Assembly: GCF_020080835.1 (NCBI RefSeq)
Contig: NC_058160.1
Span: 22,555,152-22,619,151, forward strand
Direction of reading: 5' to 3'
Source: Cotesia glomerata
Lineage: Eukaryota; Arthropoda; Insecta; Hymenoptera; Braconidae
Length of the DNA stretch: 64,000 nt
Every line of letters begins with the position of its first letter. The first letter of the stretch is position 1. This document shows positions 34,093 through 47,778 of the stretch, one piece after another. Made by a program: the position numbers and the translations under genes. A model generated the notes under the pieces. That model did no database searches. It was not told where the DNA came from and saw nothing but the letters and a program-made list of their open reading frames with translations.

Positions 34093-35587
34093 CCAAAATA
34101 TTTAAACATATAAAAAAATACAAATCGAATAAGTACGTGGAAGTCAATCAAAAATTTTGATAAGTAAAAAGAAATCAAATCATGATTTACTTCTTAAACT
34201 TACTATGTTTTATCGAAACTTATAATATCAAAAAGGAAATCATTGACAGATAAAACACGATAGGTAAAATCAATAAATTATAATACATATTTTGGTATGA
34301 TAAATTAGTTTTTGAAAAGTTTGTTATTTATAACAAATGTCTGGGAGCGAAACGTTAACTTTTGAACGATATATATTCTATAGAGATTTTTTTATTATTG
34401 TGATTACGATCGAGAGGTTTCAGTGTTGGAGTTAAACTTTTCCCCTTCATAAAGATTCTGACTTGTACGTGCAGCAAGTACTAATCCCATATATCGTTCA
34501 ATATTTTTACACACGTGTTGCACAGTTGACATGTACCGTTTCCAAAAAAGGTCCAAGTAAAAAAATAAAGGAGGCAACGAGTGAATGCAAAAGTTATTTT
34601 CTCGTGATTCAGGCTATCAATAAAATGACAAATCCATTGAGATGCCGTTTTAACGCACGTGTTACACGACAAATGGAATACAATTTTTAGAGCGGAGGGC
34701 CACTGAGTGAACCGGAGTAAAGAAACCTTGGAAAATATAAAAAAGTATTGAGTTTAAAAACGATCGCTTTTCACATAAAGAACCGCGAGGGCGGAGAGAC
34801 TGAGACAGCCAATAGTCGGAGTGAAAGGAGGAACAAAGACACTCTTTGCACGCGATTCACGTTCTGAAGGGCAACACCCCAATAACTGGCTCGAGATTTG
34901 TGGTCCAAAGTACGGAGGGACAGAACTTACCGATGATTTATCGACTTATTTATTTTTCTCACGACACCAACGACGATTTCGTTTAATCTGGAATTGCTTG
35001 TCAAAGTAGAGGTGTATGTAAATATCTATTACTTCTTTTCGCTTATAAAGAGGTGTTTCAATCCAAGCTAAGCTATATAAATTGGAGCGAGTTGGCCCAA
35101 ACTTTATTCGAATCAGATGGGGCATAATAAATTTATGAGGGAAATTTTCAATTATAAAAAAAACTCTTTTATTGCTCTTTCAGAAAACTGATGGGTGGAT
35201 CAGTTAAAATTTCCTTCTACGTTGTAAAATAATTCGTTCACTCTTAAATTATTGAAGTCTTAACAATTTCATCAAAAATACTTTGGTAACTTTTTTTGAA
35301 CTTCTAGAAAACTTAAAAGTTGAGAAGTAGGTCCATTTTGTCGTTATATACCCCCTCCCCGTTTTCATAAATATAATTTATAATAAAAATATATATTGAA
35401 ATATGAAAAATTTGTATTAAAAATCAATAAATATCATATTATTTGGAAAAAAAGTTCTTCAAGATGATTTTTCTCTTTAATCGTTAATTTTTTTTTTCCA
35501 GTTACATAAATATTTTTAATAGCTGTTCAGCCGATTTTCGTATGTATTTTATATATTTTAATTATAATTGAAATACATCAAGAACTA
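34093..35587. other. No gene seen
   Basis: 34320-35020 is mixed composition with overlapping ORFs on both strands at 34463-34690, none with a motif. Remaining DNA is A/T-rich. Confidence 0.4.
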
Positions 35588-35848
35588 ATCTATACTAATA
35601 AATGGAAAGCTGGTTTTTTTGTCCGGTTATACTGCGAAAACTACTGAATCGATCGGAATAATACTTATACCATAAGATGCAGAGTATTTTGGAGGAGGTT
35701 TTAGTGTATGATATGTTAGTGATTACTTATCCAGAACCTATATTTTTTTAACTTAGAAATAATGAATTTTTATTGCAACTAAATTTATTCTATTCGATTG
35801 TCATTTGTTTAAAATAAATTTTTCAATTCTATTGGTTATGTTTATATT
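35588..35848 (+). mobile_element. Helitron 5' fragment (empty-site copy)
   Basis: Starts A/TCTATACTAATAAATGG and aligns for about 260 bases with the Helitron at 28218-31850 read on the minus strand. It runs without a break through the point where that copy carries the CCCGAGTC element. Truncated at about 35848, without hairpin or CTRR end. Confidence 0.7.
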
Positions 35849-38800
35849 AAATATTGTTCATTTATTTTTAACATATTTTTTATATAAATTCTTTTCAAAA
35901 ATTTTTTTCAACATTTTACTTAAATCACTTTACTAACTTTTTTATTGGCCCTCTTGATAAGTTGACAGCTTGACAATTAATATCAACCTCATAATAAAAT
36001 TTTTCCCTAGATCTCTCTATATTATAAAAACGAATAAATAAATAAATAAACAAACGAAGCCAAAAATATGAAATATAACAAATACCCAGAGTATCATTTA
36101 CTCGACCGCTGTAGTTATTACTAAAAAAACGCAATAAAAATGTAAATTTGAAAGGATGAAAAAGGATTTGGTTTAAACTGATGATAGAATGATATATGAT
36201 AAAATATAAATACATAAATTGAAACAATACAGCGTTGAGAAAAAGTGGATTTTATTATATTATTTATTGGAGTTTAATTTAAAAGCTGACAGTGATTTAA
36301 AATGGATTGTAAATTTATGAGAATGAAAAATGGCGTGTCACTGCCGGCAATCTGTTGCATTTAATGGGTAAACTTTAGTGTCTTGTTGTTTAGTAAGTAC
36401 AATAGAAAAATAGGAATGCAAGCTGTCCAAGGAAGCTACCTTGTTGTTTGCTTCATTCCTCCGGCATTTAAACTTTTCCGTGTACGGTATAAGATAGTAG
36501 ATACTACCGTGTAAATGAATGCTTCAGTTTCTGCTGGATGTACGATCGTAGATGTAATGTTCGTAGACGTCTTTATTTTTTCTTCCGTCCTGGTCTTACC
36601 TTTTACTATATATTTCTACTTCCACTATTACTATTACTATCCAGAACTTTGCTACTTACCACTCGACGTTATGCTGTTGGCGGATTACTCGAGGAGATGT
36701 TAAAGAACAAAAACCTTCAAGAAGTATACTCCTCGCTCCTGCAGTGCTCTTTACACTAGTTTATACTATCCAACATCTAACATCCAACTTGTACTGTGAG
36801 TAGAGTGGATTTTGACGTGGTTCTTTGCTAAAATTTCTAATGTTTCTCATGAAAAGTTTAAAAACCCCCGGGCTACTTGGATTTAAATATACACTGCTAG
36901 TGACGTCCATTAATTATAACTTGAGGCTGCCAGCCAATTATGGCTAAACGTTGTCATGAGTTTATTAAATTTAATCATCACAAATTACGACTTTCGCTTT
37001 CATTATTTTAAGGTAGATATTTTTTATGAAAATTGTTGAGGATACTTTAGCAGCTTCAATTAAAACTTTAGTAATTGTTTCAAAGTCTTTCACCTAATTT
37101 TGATAACAAAAAATCAATAAATTAATTTCTTGAAGGTTTTCGGCTTGAGTCTAGAGATACGGTAGTGCCTCGCGCAAAATATTCGGTCAATATTTATATT
37201 TTTCATTCAATCGGTTCTTGTTTATGGATATTTAAAATTGGATGTTTATTTAATTTTCATACAACGTTTCGCCACTTTCGCAGCTTCCTCAGGTTCTACA
37301 ACAGACAGTAATAATAATTACAATTTAATTACATATAAAGATATTAACAATTAGTAATAATTTAATTAATAGATCAAATGAAACTAATTTAAATACACTG
37401 ATATATTTACCTCAATTACAAACGTTAATTGTTAAATTTATGTATAATAATCTCGGCATTCATATGACTCATAATTTTCTCTGTTCCTAGTATCATCTCA
37501 CAATAGTTAAAATAAGATAAAATTGTCAATTATTAAATTAATAAAATATAAAAATATAACTTTTAATAATTCAAAACAATTTATATTTTTAATTGCAGTT
37601 CAGATGAGAGACTGGAACTGAGATTGGAAAAAATTTCTAAGTTTTAGATAAGCGTAAAAACGTTGGAAATGGTATTATGACGGACTACAAAAAAAATGTC
37701 CGTCGAAAAGTTGACGAAACCCCTAAATTTTAAAGTGTTAATTGTTTTTCCGAAGTAACTCAAAATTCATTAGAGTCATAGAAAATTTAATTGACTAAAA
37801 ATTGTACAGCATGAAACTTCCAACAAACATAAGAAATATTTTCTTATCCGTCTATTTATATAAATAATACTGCGCATCAAAGTACTGTTAGAAATTTTTT
37901 TCATCGATTTTTATGAACTTTCCCTACAAGTTAATACTAGTACAAAATCCAGCAATGATTAATTAATAAGAAAAAAAAAATGGTACTGATAAGTAAGATT
38001 AAAGATGAAAAAATATTGCAGCAGCTATAATTGTCGGTAAATAAATTAATATGTTAGTATCGTGCTGAGTGGGATTTCTAGAAACGGCAATTGTCAGAGG
38101 GGAAGTTAATATTGAGAAACGAGCGAGGTGCTTAGACCAAATCCTCGCCAAGAAGATGAATCTAGATGCTTATCTTATATTTTTTCTTCCTTACGTCTTA
38201 CATTTTAGATGTTACCCTCACCAGATTCTTTTATTTTTATTTCCCCAATCCCAATACACGAGTCAGCCAAGACGATGAATGTCAGCGAAAGTTTAGAGTC
38301 TGAGTAAAATTTTGCGTAAATCTCCGATAGTGAATCCTTACGCAAATGCGGCTTAGGTTTGTCGTGCATTTCTCACCAAGCTTTTCCGACTCGAGCCCGA
38401 AATAAAAGTTTTATGCTCTTATGTATTCAATGTCAGAAAAATTACCACGCTATTAAATTTAAAAAATGAAATAAATAAATATTTTATTACTTTGGATTCT
38501 GAGGCAGAGTAAATTTATTAGATACTTTAAATATTTCACGGATGATTTATCGGTCAGTGAGGTAGAAGTGATCAGAATGCCGAGAGTCATCTACTGTAGG
38601 GTAGTTTCGATCGCCATCCAACGTGATGCACATATCAGATGAGACACCCTTATCTCCTCCTCCTCTTCAACTTTTCTTCTGTCTTTCTCTTTTTCTCTAT
38701 ATCTTTAGATGGATAAAAACGTTCTCTTAGCGCATCATTATATTCCACCCTCGGAATAACTTTTTGGGGATTCCAGAAGATCAACCAGATCCACGGCTGA

Positions 38801-39469
38801 CAGTCTACTTTTTTCGTCATCACCGATTTTAACACTTCAATCATGCAACCACAATGTGATTAAGATTTTATTATTTGATATTTTCAGATCTTTAAATATC
38901 AGACGTAATTTTTTTTTTTAAGTCACGCGTTGTTTTTTGTTATAGGCACATTATCATTTAACTGCCGATACTTCAACCTGTACTGTCTCAGATTCTTCCT
39001 GCTTTTGATGGTGAATTAATAAATATTTAACAGGGGATTCATTTTTTTAGATTTAAATAATACGAGAGCTTTTGTTCTTTACCAAAGATATTCAATGGGA
39101 TTGAGAAAATTCCGTCTTATAAATCGATTATTGCTTCACTTTTAGACAAAAAGATTCGAAAAACTCAGCACTGAGTTGTTAAGGCCTTTATTCACGAATT
39201 TTGACCAAAGTATATGATCAACTTTAAGGGATAAAAACATTCTTAACATCAGCTCTAAAGAAAAAAAAGTTTGGAAAGTCCAAAAGTGCACGACTCATAA
39301 TGCTCATTTAATTATGAAATATTAAAAAAAAAAAAAAAAAACATAAGTTCTTCAAAAATAGTTGCCGAAAAAACAGCTGTACTAGGAAGGTAATGCACAG
39401 ACGCCCCTGGTGGAATAAATGGACATAATATGTATATCACCATCCATGTAAATTTTACATGCACACTTG
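35849..39469. other. No gene seen
   Basis: Mixed and A/T-rich DNA. (AAAT)n lies at about 36031-36048. A segment at about 39250-39325 is shared with 13158-13225 and is followed by an 18-base A run (39325-39343). ORFs of 60-100 codons here (for example 35925-36227 minus, 38069-38278 plus) have no motif. Confidence 0.4.
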
Positions 39470-39661
39470 CACAGTAAAAAATTTTTCGTCATTGTGTAAG
39501 GTGTAAGAATGTTTGTGTAGAATTTAACATTTTAGTGTGTAGAATTTAACATTTTAGTATGTTCATTCAACACAATAAAGTGTTGATTCAACACAAATTG
39601 TATAAAAAAAGTCATCAACACAAATTTTTGTGTTAAATTTGACGAAAAATTTTTTACTGTG
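39470..39661. mobile_element. 192-base MITE with perfect 22-base TIR
   Basis: Ends starting CACAGTAAAAAATTTTTCGT are perfect inverted repeats of 22 bases (39470-39491 and 39640-39661). The interior is built from TGTGT(A/T)GAATTTAACA, AACACAA and TGTGTTAAATTT words in both orientations. The flanks are TG rather than TA, so the target site is unclear. Confidence 0.8.
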
Positions 39662-42600
39662 TGGATATATATAGATATACGGTCTTCTGGCTTTTTTTAT
39701 TTTGTTAATTGTACATGAATGACACTGAATTACTTAACCATTTGCATTCGGTGACCTACAATTCTCCTTAAGAATTTAAAAAAAAAATATTTAACTTAAT
39801 GGATGCATTTTTTCGCAAGTTATAGTGTTTTCAGAGTTTGATACATGACGGACAGGAAAATTTTTTGACCTATTTTGATGTTTTTTTTCCGTTTCTAGTG
39901 CACTAAATCAATTTTTGAAAAGTGTCAAATTAATCTCCATTAAATTAACTTGACAATAGTGTGCAAAATATCTTGATTCCGTGAACTAACAAGACTATAA
40001 TAATGAAAATAGTTGCCGAAATGAGGCGAAAAAAATTTTTTGATCGTAAAGCACTCTCTGATGCTTCGCATCACGAGTCGTGCAATATTGACACATCAAA
40101 ACGTTACGTAAACTACAGGAATAAAAACTTTACATTGTCAGCCTTTCGCAGATTTGTCACGTTTAAATCTCATCCGCGCGAAATGGTTCACAAGCCCACA
40201 AAAGGTTGGGAAATCTCTGCATTTACGGGGCCAGCGCCTCCATTGTACCTTTGGTTTGGTAACAATAGTCGAGACTTTGAAGTTAGACTTTATGCGTGCG
40301 TGTAATTTATGTTAGTTGTATCCTTTTACCCTTACATAGTAATAGCACCAGCAATATAGCGTTACTCTACTACGTGCGTATTTACCATTCCCCAGATGCG
40401 TTTTATGCCCTAGCCGCTGAATTTCGCGGCTAGAGGGAGAGAGAGAGCTCGCTGCCTTCTATACGATAAAATTTTAATCGAGATCCCGTATTTGCATGTT
40501 ATTAAATGCTCGCACGCACTCGAAATTACAATTCCGATAGAAGTACTTTGCCTGGACTTCTCTCTTTCTCTTTTCTCATCTCTTGGTTCAATTAAACATG
40601 AATTTTAGTAATATTATGTAAAACTATGACAATTGCTTTGTAAAAATTCACTGGATTAAAATTTCTTGATAGTTATATTTTACAAAATTATACTTAACTT
40701 TAAGCAATTTAGCGGTAGACTAAAGAATCTAAATGTGATCTAGAAGCTTTTTGATTGGAAAATATGAGACTTTATTCTGTCCAAGCGCTCATAATATAAA
40801 GCTGTTTAAATAAGAGAAAAATTGAGGTAAATGCCATGAGTTTGCTTAAATGCTTGTTAGAATTGCTTGTTAGAATAAAATCAAAAGTTATTTAAATTGA
40901 AACGATTAAATTGGAGTTACTTTTTTTTCTTTAATAAGTTAGTTACTCATTAAAGAAACGCATAAAGATCCTAAGTTTTCTCCTTTCCCACTTTTCATTG
41001 AAAACAAACATTTTACAGATACTTCTAACAACACCTTTACAAGTTTGAAGCTGACAACATTTGATACAATGAAATTTCACGAAAAGATGGATTTTTTGTC
41101 ATCATTTATTGCTGATATTATACTTCAGTAAATACAATAACAAATTTATTATAATTATTAGTAGATCCGTTTAAATATTCTGCACAATGTCGTATTCAAA
41201 TAACGACAATTAATTTTATAACGTGGAAATAATACTTATATTTATTACTACTTTTGAAAAATATTCTGTTGATTGCGTTATTTATGTATGAACTCGGTGG
41301 ATAAAGCTTTCAGCACTCGTGTGTCGATGCACTCATTTCGCTCGTTGCGTCAACACGCCTAAAACCGGTGGTTTCATCTAGTCAGTTACATAGTTAAATG
41401 TATTGTCGACAGGTGGTGTTACTTTTTTATGAAAAGTTTTTTCGATCATTATTTTTACAAAAACATTTTTTTCATATTTTTTGTCAATAGTGCGAGTGAT
41501 AAGTTTTAATATAGTATTTGAATTTTTGACTTTGGTAAGGATTTAAAAGAGATATTGCCGTAACAAAAAAAAAACCTTTGAGAATTAAGATGTATGATTA
41601 ATGAATAAATAAATAAAGAGTTTCTCACGATGTGAATGAATAATTTCAACATACTTTGTGATATTTTTGACAGTAAAAATAAACAGATATCGCGTTGCTG
41701 AAATTTGAGAGTATTATTTTTTGGGTTTTATGAAAATAAAAACAGGGATGCTTATGTGCTGTTGATCTGAATTTTAGGACTAGTCGCCTCTTTCGGGGTA
41801 TTAATATTTTATTAGCAATTCACAAACTCAATTACAGTATTCTCAGTAGTATCTGTTGGGACAACATGCTCGCGTGAATTGTTTATAAGGACAACGGGGG
41901 CGCCTGTAGATAGTAGGTGGGAAGGGCGATTCTCAATGTTTCCCTCTTGCTAAATCGGCTTCACTTGGACTCTATTTATTCTACCATCGGAATTTCACAG
42001 CTTTTTTTTATTATCTTGAAAACCTGAAAGTGAAAGTTTTATGAACATTTCAGAATTTTTAGAGTAGTAAATAGGAGATCAAAATTTCTAATTAATTTGA
42101 AAGAAACTTATATTTTCTATAAATAAGATTATATAATTAAAATATATCACGGGTATTCAGAAAATCGGTAGTCAACTAAATTAGACCATTGCTAATTTGC
42201 GATGTTTCCTCACTAATTTATTGTGACTTTATCAAGATCTGGAAAATTAATTATACATAAACATACAATTAAAATAAACAAAAATGTTATTGCATATAAT
42301 ATAATAAAATTTCAATCTTAAATATTAATAATATCAATCATTCTTCTATTTGTCGGCTCTGTAATGAGACAGATTAATCCTGGTATAGCAGCCGTTTTTG
42401 ATCCCGCAATAGCAACTAAAAATCTTAAAGATTCATCAAACCCCCCCTCCCCCTTATATTCCTTTAGTGAATTTTTCAGCGACTAAAGGGTAAAATTGGG
42501 TTTTGTTACTATTTTGACGCATCTGGAATCCGTGCCATAGCGAATTTTCGAGTAAATCACCGAAACAGATGAATTTATTTCGGTCGATCGACACACACGA

Positions 42601-43199
42601 AAAAATGCGTATGAGACATTACATACCACAGTATTGAGTGTAGAGTCGCATCGAGGCTGTTTGCTATAGCTTGCTCTATAGAGTATGAGTCTTCTGTACA
42701 CGTACTTAGCAGCATCACTATCATTTACACACACCGATGCAGACTGAGGTTAACCATGTGTGAAAGCATTCGACACAGTAGCAGCGTAAAAATGACAAGA
42801 TCGTGACTCGAGTAAATTTATCCTTGTCCGTGAATCGCGGAGTTACTAATCTGCGATATATTATTTATATTTAAATAAAAATAACATGGAGAAATTCGCA
42901 TCAATTATCATCTACAAACTAGCATCTTTCAGACCAAGAGACCTTTTTACATTTATTTGTTTATTTAGTTTTTACTAAGTAGCATTCCTATCCAAGTTCT
43001 TCGGTGAGCAAAACGACAAGGTTTTAATCTCTTGCAAGAGATAAACGCCTAGAACTCGAGATAAACGAGTCTATGCAAATATATACTTGGTGGATAATAT
43101 ATCCCATTCGGGTTACAGGTGACTCTTGAGACTACTCGTCTGCTGAGACAACGAACCATTCCACCAGCGCAGTATATGCAGTACCATTATATTTGTATA

Positions 43200-43202
<3 letters not shown>
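39662..43202. other. No gene seen
   Basis: Mixed islands at 39960-40560, 41280-41420, 41750-42010 and 42480-43190 alternate with A/T-rich DNA. ORFs at 40003-40305 (+, 100 codons) and 42483-42734 (-, 83 codons) have no recognisable domain. Confidence 0.4.

Positions 43203-43279
<77 letters not shown>
43203..43279. repeat. (AT)n microsatellite
   Basis: About 75 bases of alternating AT with one GT interruption. Confidence 0.95.
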
Positions 43280-44059
43280 GAGGTTGTTATACCAAAAGAA
43301 AACATTACATCAATTATTTTTATGCATTTTCTTCTTCAGCGAGCTTCCGTCCGTAAACTGCATAACTACCGGCAGCAAAAGATATACCTTTTGCTTATAT
43401 ACTATTAGAGTTACTATTAACTTTGTACTTCTCTTTCTGTCATCTGTCCTCTGTTTGTTTCTGTCTGTCTGTGAGTGCTTCGCCAAAGGAAAGCCTTAAT
43501 TTTACGAGGGTGTATGCATTATTTATGTCTAAAGCCTTGGGTTAAGAAAGAAAATATGCTCAATAGTCGAGGCTACCCTTAGGTATTTCATCATGACCCC
43601 AACAATAACCGAAGTGAAGGTGAAGGCGAATCATAAAGAGAAGGAGAAGACTATGGCCGAGACTTGGACACACTAAACTACGACGTAAACTAGCAGCCAC
43701 TTGGCTGAGAGAATCAAAATTTGTTATGACACTTGCTGTCATGGAAACCAAGTACGAAAATGGTTTGAGGCTAGGGGAGTTAGAACGTGAGGAATTCAAC
43801 GTATTGTCTGTTTATTTTCTGCTGAGTGTATACTGATAAGTTTATTTGGAGAAATTGGTCAATTTTTTGAGTCAAGGATATTTGGACTTTCATTCGATTC
43901 AACTTGGTGTCAATTGCCAAAAAAATTTTATCAGTATTGAATATGGAATTAAGAATTTTTAATTTTTACAAAGTTTGCACGATTTTGATCTTTTGAAATT
44001 TGAACTTTTAATCAAAATTATGGTTTTAAAATAAGAGGAGATAAAATTGATAAAAATCT
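43280..44059. other. No gene seen
   Basis: Mixed then A/T-rich sequence; the minus ORF at 43560-43799 (79 codons) has no motif. Confidence 0.4.
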
Positions 44060-44285
44060 TTTTTTGCTCGACGGGCAGAAAGCGTCAACTTTCGGCCCGC
44101 TGCGCTAAACAAAGTTGCCCCTTTCTGCCTTCGTCGAGCAAAAAAATAGTATACACTCCACGGGAAGTAAATAAGAAAGCCTCAGATTACATGTTTGTTG
44201 ACCTCGGCTTCGCCTCGGCCAAGAATTACATGTGATCTGAGATATTTCTTACTTTACTTCCCTAGGTGTATAATATGCTATTTTG
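44060..44285. repeat. TAGTATA palindromic element, copy C (two palindromes in tandem)
   Basis: Palindrome 1 (about 44060-44147): TTTTTTTGCTCGACGGGCAG pairs with ...CGTCGAGCAAAAAAA around a GC-rich centre. Palindrome 2 (44147-44285): AATAGTATACACTCCACGGG pairs with ...GTGTATAATATGCTATT. Its centre CCTCGGCTTCGCCTCGG resembles the GCGAAGCCGAGG motif of copy B. Confidence 0.65.
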
Positions 44286-45351
44286 TACAATGAAAAAAAC
44301 AAAAAACAATTATAGTTTGAGGTAAAATTTATAGAAACTGTAAAAATTAATACTTAGGATTTTATTTATAAATTTACTGATAAATATTTTGTCTTCAGTA
44401 TTTTATCCAAAATTCAAAATATAAAACATTGATCAAAGTTTTTTTTAATTTCATTTTATTTGACCAAAAGGAATTAAAAAATTTTTTTTATCCGTACAAG
44501 ACTTTCTTTAAGACTTTAAAAGTCATCAGAATTTATTATTATCGATGTTTGAGATTTACAGCAGTCTCTTCATAATCAATCTAATTGGCAAGCCGCTTAT
44601 TTATTTCCCAATCGATGGTCGACGACATTTAATGATTTATAAAAGTCAATACGCTAATATAAAGTTTGCGATATTTACTTTGAACGTAAACGTCGACGTA
44701 AGTAGTAATAATAAATATTTTTATCATTATAATTTTTTTCTTTGAAGAGATTATTATTCATATAATATTCTTTTTAATTCGATGTGAACGTGGGCTTTGA
44801 AGGATCGTAATAGTTACCGAGGAATCTTTATGTTATAAATTAATATTTACGTCGGTATTGGTTATTACCCTACTTGTTATTTGTACAGCATTCGCATTTG
44901 GTATCTCATTACGGGTGTAGCAAGTACTTATGATGAAAATGGAGTACACATCTCTTCTCTTCTCTTCTCTTCTCTGAGCGGGATAGACCTCCCTCCGAGC
45001 GGAGTTTCGTATTTATGAAATCTGCCAAGTGGCAAACCCCGGTGCATTGTTCATGAATAATAATAAACGTTTTGATATAATTCACTGGAATACCAAAACT
45101 CATTATGGAGTCAAAACCTAGTTGTATGTACTGTACATTTAAATATTCGGATCAAGTTAAGAACTTTATTCCGCTGCGAAACTAAACGAAATTCATGTCC
45201 GACATGAAATATTAAAAGGTAAATCCATTATCCTATTAGTGGATTATTATCAATTCTTGAAGTTTAAATTAATTTAATAATTATAATAATGATAAAAATA
45301 TTAATAATAATAAATATTATTGATAATGATAATAATAATCATTAAACTAGA
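44286..45351. other. No gene seen; (TCTTC)n at 44951-44975
   Basis: A/T-rich DNA with a short pentanucleotide microsatellite. Short ORFs have no motif. Confidence 0.4.
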
Positions 45352-46020
45352 AATTTATTTGACAGAAATTCAAAAATTTTTTTGTCCGTGACAATTTTGT
45401 GGAGATTTGAAAGGATTCTGGAAACGTAAAAATTTATAACGTTGCTGATGACTTGGTCGACTGAAATTCCTAATTTTTATAAACATTAAAACTTTGAAGT
45501 TAATTTTCCTTCCAAGCAAGTGGGACTAAGTGAAATTTGACATTAATTTGGTAGAAATTCAAAAAAATTTTTTATCATGGAAAATTTTCAAAGATTTGGA
45601 AGAATTTGGGAACGTAATGTTTTACGGCATCACTTACGGTTAGTCAATTAAAATTTTTAATTCATCAATTATCAAAGTTTTAATGTTATTTTTATTCAAA
45701 ATCAGTGAAATTAAGGAAAATTAGATATGTGATGATTATGTGATAAAAATGTCTTCTTTTTTTTGTGGTAATTTCGAAATTTAGAAGGAATAGGAAAACA
45801 GGACGATTTATGATGTCACTGACGACTTAGATTAATAAAATTCTAACTTTTCAAGTAATTTAAAAACTTGATGGTTTTATGACGGCACTGCAGAATTAGT
45901 CGTCAAAAATTCAAATTTTTTATCAAATTTTAAAGCTTTAAAGTTATTTTTCTTCAAAGCAAGAGTATCTAACTAAAATTAGATATTAACTTGACAGAAT
46001 TCTCAACATTTTTATTGAAC
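45352..46020. repeat. Degenerate tandem repeat, unit about 189 bases
   Basis: Related blocks start near 45361 (GACAGAAATTCAAAAATTT), 45550 (GGTAGAAATTCAAAAAAA), 45739 and 45993. Each runs through GGAAACGTAA-type, GATGACTT-type and AAAACTTTGAAGTTA-type segments in the same order. The third unit contains an extra internal duplication of about 60 bases. Divergence is high, so it is an old tandem array. Confidence 0.65.
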
Positions 46021-47330
46021 GAAAACTTTCAACTGCTAATTTTACATATTAAAAAAGAATATTTTTCAACCTGTTGTTTTTGGTTTCTCCCCAACAAAAC
46101 AACAAGATAGCCTTGTTCCTACTGCAGCACCTTTTCTTTATTTTAGATGACATTTATTAGTAAAAAGTAAAACAAAGGAGTATATGATAGCGTAGCCGAG
46201 TTTAATGCCAACTAATAAAAATAAAAAGAGAATGATAGTTTTAGGTGAGCGCCAAGTTGGCATTGTTCGGACGACAGCTAAGCGGTTTAAATCTATTTGA
46301 GACTTGTAGTTGTAGTTGGCGTAGTGAACAGCATCGGTACTGGCACTGGTATAGGAAAGTAAAGTAAGTTCATATCCACAGAATCCACATGTAGTGCAGC
46401 GCATAGCAGGAGAGCGAGAGGGTGATCGCCACGGCGCCAGCTCTTGTGTTTTAATAGCGCAAGCTCTTTTATTTTGGAGTCTACTTACAAGTGAATTCGC
46501 ACGAGACATCTCATCGACGGGGGTCAGAGTCTAAAGAACGTGACACTGCGTTTAACTTTTAAGTTTCAGTTTTTACTCTGAAGCGAAGAGAAGAGTCGAA
46601 GTGCGAAAGAGTTGTCGGAATGGTGTCGGAAATCAAAGACAAATATAATAATAGGGCAAACAGTGGAGGGTAACACAAACTGAGGTGCAGAAGCAAAGGT
46701 ACTACGAATACGGACCAGGCTTAGACAAGTTACAAGGGCGAGGGTGAGGATGAGGGACTTGGAACTGGGTAATGGGTGTAGAATATAGGTATGGGCGCCA
46801 AGTACCCGGAGGCAATGGCGTTCGCTAGCATAACTGTATAATCAATAGGGCAAACAGTAGGGTGTCAGCTCATGAGGGTTGGATAAGACATTAGAGAGCG
46901 AGGAAGAGAAAGAGAGAGAGAGAGAGAGAGAGGAAGTTATGGTACTCCTGGTTGTTGCTACTCTTGGGACTGTTTAGTCGATATAATAGGCATATCTCCG
47001 GGCTTGAGGCTTTTCCTTCGACTAAGTCACTTTACTTTGTTCTGACAAAATTAACTCCTTAATCTTGAAACTTGACAATATTATACGCTGTCAGAATTAC
47101 CCTTTTATCATTTTCATTATTATTAATGCCTGTAAGGGAGTTTATTTTGGTATTTTGTTTTCCAGCGGAATTCGAGGAATAAGAATATTCTGTTTAAAGT
47201 TGTGACAAGTTTTGGTAATTTTTTTAATTACCGGGGAGTGAAAAAATTTTCTGGTTTGGTTTTATGTAGGCTGATCTGATTATAAATAGGTTAATTATAA
47301 TATTAGGCTAAGTGTGTAAATCGAAAATGA
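46021..47330. other. No gene supported; (GA)n at 46909-46932
   Basis: 46180-46560 is relatively GC-rich and holds a minus-strand ORF of 123 codons (46138-46509). Its C-terminal third is hydrophobic, with a stretch like TIILFLFLLVGIKLGYAIIY. I do not recognise it, and it could be chance. 46560-47000 is purine-rich mixed DNA. Confidence 0.35.
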
Positions 47331-47499
47331 ATTTTTAACGTCCCGCTGAGAAAATTGAAAATTTTCAAAAATCGGGAAGTTATTGGTTTTACCCCGTTTT
47401 TCGAAAATCGAGTTTTCATTAGATCTCGACGTTTCGAGGTCCTAGGAAGCTTCCCTGACTATTCTCGCGAGGGTGTCACTATGTCTGTATGTATGTATG

Positions 47500-47513
<14 letters not shown>
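47331..47513 (+). repeat. CTTCCCGC repeat, copy 4, 5' half
   Basis: Begins AATTTTTAACGTCCCGCTG and runs through the family's 5' region to a short TATG/(TG)n tract at about 47486-47513, where the R1-clade LINE joins. The 3' half resumes at 51224. Confidence 0.8.
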
Positions 47514-47530
<17 letters not shown>

Positions 47531-47778
47531 TTTTTTTAACTTAGGGGGGGGAATCCCTTTTACGGATTCCAGGCATAGCTGTTCGGCCTGGATATGTGGC
47601 GACTCGACGCAGCGTCATACTAAAACTCGACGCTAACGCCCCTACCCACTAAACTCTAAACCCCTTTTCTTCTTTCCTCTAATCCCTCATGGAAACCGCC
47701 GTCAGACATTACTTTGTGACGAGAGGATCTAGCTACTGCTATTCCTTCTGGTGGCTAAGGTGTTATTTTTCCTTCCTT

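Noticed and set aside
46138..46509. 123-codon minus-strand ORF with hydrophobic C-terminus as a membrane protein gene
   Set aside because: Hydrophobicity comes from an A/T-rich stretch; no family recognised and no splice or promoter evidence.
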